Positions 5,754 through 6,772 of a DNA stretch of 6,772 nucleotides are shown piece after piece. This DNA is from an uncultured Polyangiaceae bacterium (lineage in GTDB: Bacteria > Myxococcota_A > Polyangia > Polyangiales > Houyiibacteriaceae): contig CAMYMX010000192.1 of the NCBI GenBank assembly GCA_947259605.1, positions 1 to 6,772 on the forward strand, read 5' to 3'. A program made the translations under genes and the position numbers. The stretch's first letter is position 1. Each line of letters starts with the position of its first letter. The notes beneath the pieces were generated by a model that saw only the letters and a list, made by a program, of their open reading frames with translations, was not told where the DNA came from and did not search any database.

Positions 5754-6772
5754 TCAGAGCTCCGAAAGTTTCACCACCCGGGTCTGGGGCTGAGGGTGCT
5801 CCGTGGCTCGCACCCAGCGCCAGCACATCGTGCCCTCTTCATGGCCTACGGTGTCGATCCAATTGTCGAAGCCCTTGTCCTGCGCGGCGACCACCACTCG
5901 GACGGAGCCATTGGGCCGATACCTCGCCGTGTGCTTGTTCACATGGATGGGGTAGTAACGATAGTCGAGCGACTCCATCCAGTAGTTGTTGAGCTGGAAG
6001 TTCCAGTGCTCACAGTCGGGTGGCGTGGCGTCGATGACCAGAGCCTCGTCCGGCGCCAGCTTCCAGTAGCTGTGATAGTAAGCGATGTCGGGTACCCCAC
6101 CTGCCATGTTAGAGACATTCTGGTCGAATCGCGGCAACTGATTGGTGTGCTTCTTGAAGCCTTCGGCCCAGCTCGCGAAGAGCATCGCAGCGCCGGCTAC
6201 AAGGCCGGCCGATTGGGTGAGCCCCTCCGCGCAGCGGATCGAATCGAAGGGCGTCGGCATTCGGTCCCCGCCGAGGCGTTCGATGTGCAGGTCCGCAATG
6301 GTTTCCTTTTCACGATCCAAACGTGTCTGGCGGACGATCAGGGTGCCGGTGTCCTTCTCCATCGGTAGCCAGTTTCCAGGTTGCTCCTTGGTGCTCAGAA
6401 TGATCTCGAAGCTCCCGTCCGGCGCGACGTTCAGCGTCGACGCTTCGAGGTACCCCGTCGGCGGCATTCCGCGACCTTGCCCATAGTTCCCCTTTTGCGT
6501 GAAGAAGCCGAGGTAGTGAACGGTCCCGCGGTTACCCCAGATGCGATACTCGTGATCGCCGCTAATCGCGGCGTTCTGGTAGTAGTTGTCGGGATGATCG
6601 GCGCCCATCTTGGCCGTTTCGTGCACCACCCGTTGGAGCACAGGCGCGAGCGGGTCGTTGTGCTCGACGAACGTTTGCAGCGCCGCGCGCGTGATCCGGC
6701 TCAGGTACCGGAAACCCTCCATGCGATTCAAGGGATCGCTCGGTGTGTTGGGCCCAAGCACGACGTTGCCAG
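5754..6772 (-). CDS. DUF1214 domain protein, 5' end beyond the right edge
   Basis: About 339 residues are visible. The frame is open to the right edge: codons for Gly-Asn-Val precede the GTG at 6759-6761, and the text there (VVLGPNTPSDPLNRMEGFRYL) reads like the interior of the N-terminal domain. The start therefore probably lies outside the window. The C-terminal third, about 225-320 counted from that GTG, is the DUF1214 domain: DEALVIDATPPDCEHWNFQL, then NNYWMESLDYRYYPIHVN, then the Gly-Ser-Val-Arg strand and DNWIDTVGHEEGTMCWRWV. The biochemical role of DUF1214 proteins is not established; they often lie beside lipid, steroid or hydrocarbon genes, which is recollection. No signal peptide can be judged because the N-terminus is missing. 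The stop is eight bases before the sulfotransferase start, so these two genes are almost certainly one transcript. Confidence 0.88.
   Translation of the reverse strand, partial: GNVVLGPNTPSDPLNRMEGFRYLSRITRAALQTFVEHNDPLAPVLQRVVHETAKMGADHPDNYYQNAAISGDHEYRIWGNRGTVHYLGFFTQKGNYGQGRGMPPTGYLEASTLNVAPDGSFEIILSTKEQPGNWLPMEKDTGTLIVRQTRLDREKETIADLHIERLGGDRMPTPFDSIRCAEGLTQSAGLVAGAAMLFASWAEGFKKHTNQLPRFDQNVSNMAGGVPDIAYYHSYWKLAPDEALVIDATPPDCEHWNFQLNNYWMESLDYRYYPIHVNKHTARYRPNGSVRVVVAAQDKGFDNWIDTVGHEEGTMCWRWVRATEHPQPQTRVVKLSEL

Noticed and set aside
5746..5826. Longer sulfotransferase start at 5826
   Set aside because: It would overlap the DUF1214 gene by 73 bases and adds a low-complexity Gly/Pro/Ser-rich stretch. 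The ATG at 5745 right after the upstream stop fits better.

Overview
The window is about 6.8 kb of GC-rich (roughly 60%), gene-dense bacterial chromosome. It has no rRNA, tRNA, insertion sequence, CRISPR array or phage gene that I can see. The gene content suggests a Deltaproteobacteria-like organism (Myxococcota, Desulfobacterota, Binatota or similar), probably an environmental lineage. The pointers are a hypothetical protein of a type I associate with that group, a DUF35/thiolase pair, a sulfotransferase next to a DUF1214 protein, and a CcmH-like protein with a non-canonical cysteine motif. This placement is inference only.

Left part, plus strand: a hypothetical, mostly helical protein (165-848) is followed by a short intergenic region and then a tightly coupled pair. 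The pair is a zinc-ribbon/OB-fold DUF35 protein (942-1391) and an SCP2-type thiolase-fold enzyme (1388-2575), which overlap by 4 bases. The 849-941 gap holds a hairpin or palindrome (866-884), a possible promoter, and a 14-base sequence (909-922) that fits the actinobacterial KstR operator consensus TNNAACNNGTTNNA. A possible divergent minus-strand gene starts near 106 and runs off the left edge.

Right part, minus strand, in transcription order: a DUF1214-type protein whose 5' end lies beyond the right edge (6772-5754), a PAPS-dependent-type sulfotransferase (5745-4477), a concentrative nucleoside transporter family permease (4454-3141) and, after a 95-base gap, a CcmH/NrfF-like membrane protein (3045-2590). 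The first three are 8 and 22 bases apart and look like one operon. The CcmH-like gene converges with the thiolase gene, with 14 bases between their stop codons.

How the parts may work together: DUF35 proteins pair with thiolase-fold enzymes in acyl-CoA metabolism, including the aldol cleavage of steroid side chains by Ltp2 with a DUF35 domain. The KstR-like operator just upstream makes regulated catabolism of a steroid- or lipid-derived acyl-CoA the most attractive reading. The sulfotransferase and DUF1214 genes could belong to the same lipid or steroid theme, but nothing in the sequence proves that. No complete new defence or mobile system is visible.
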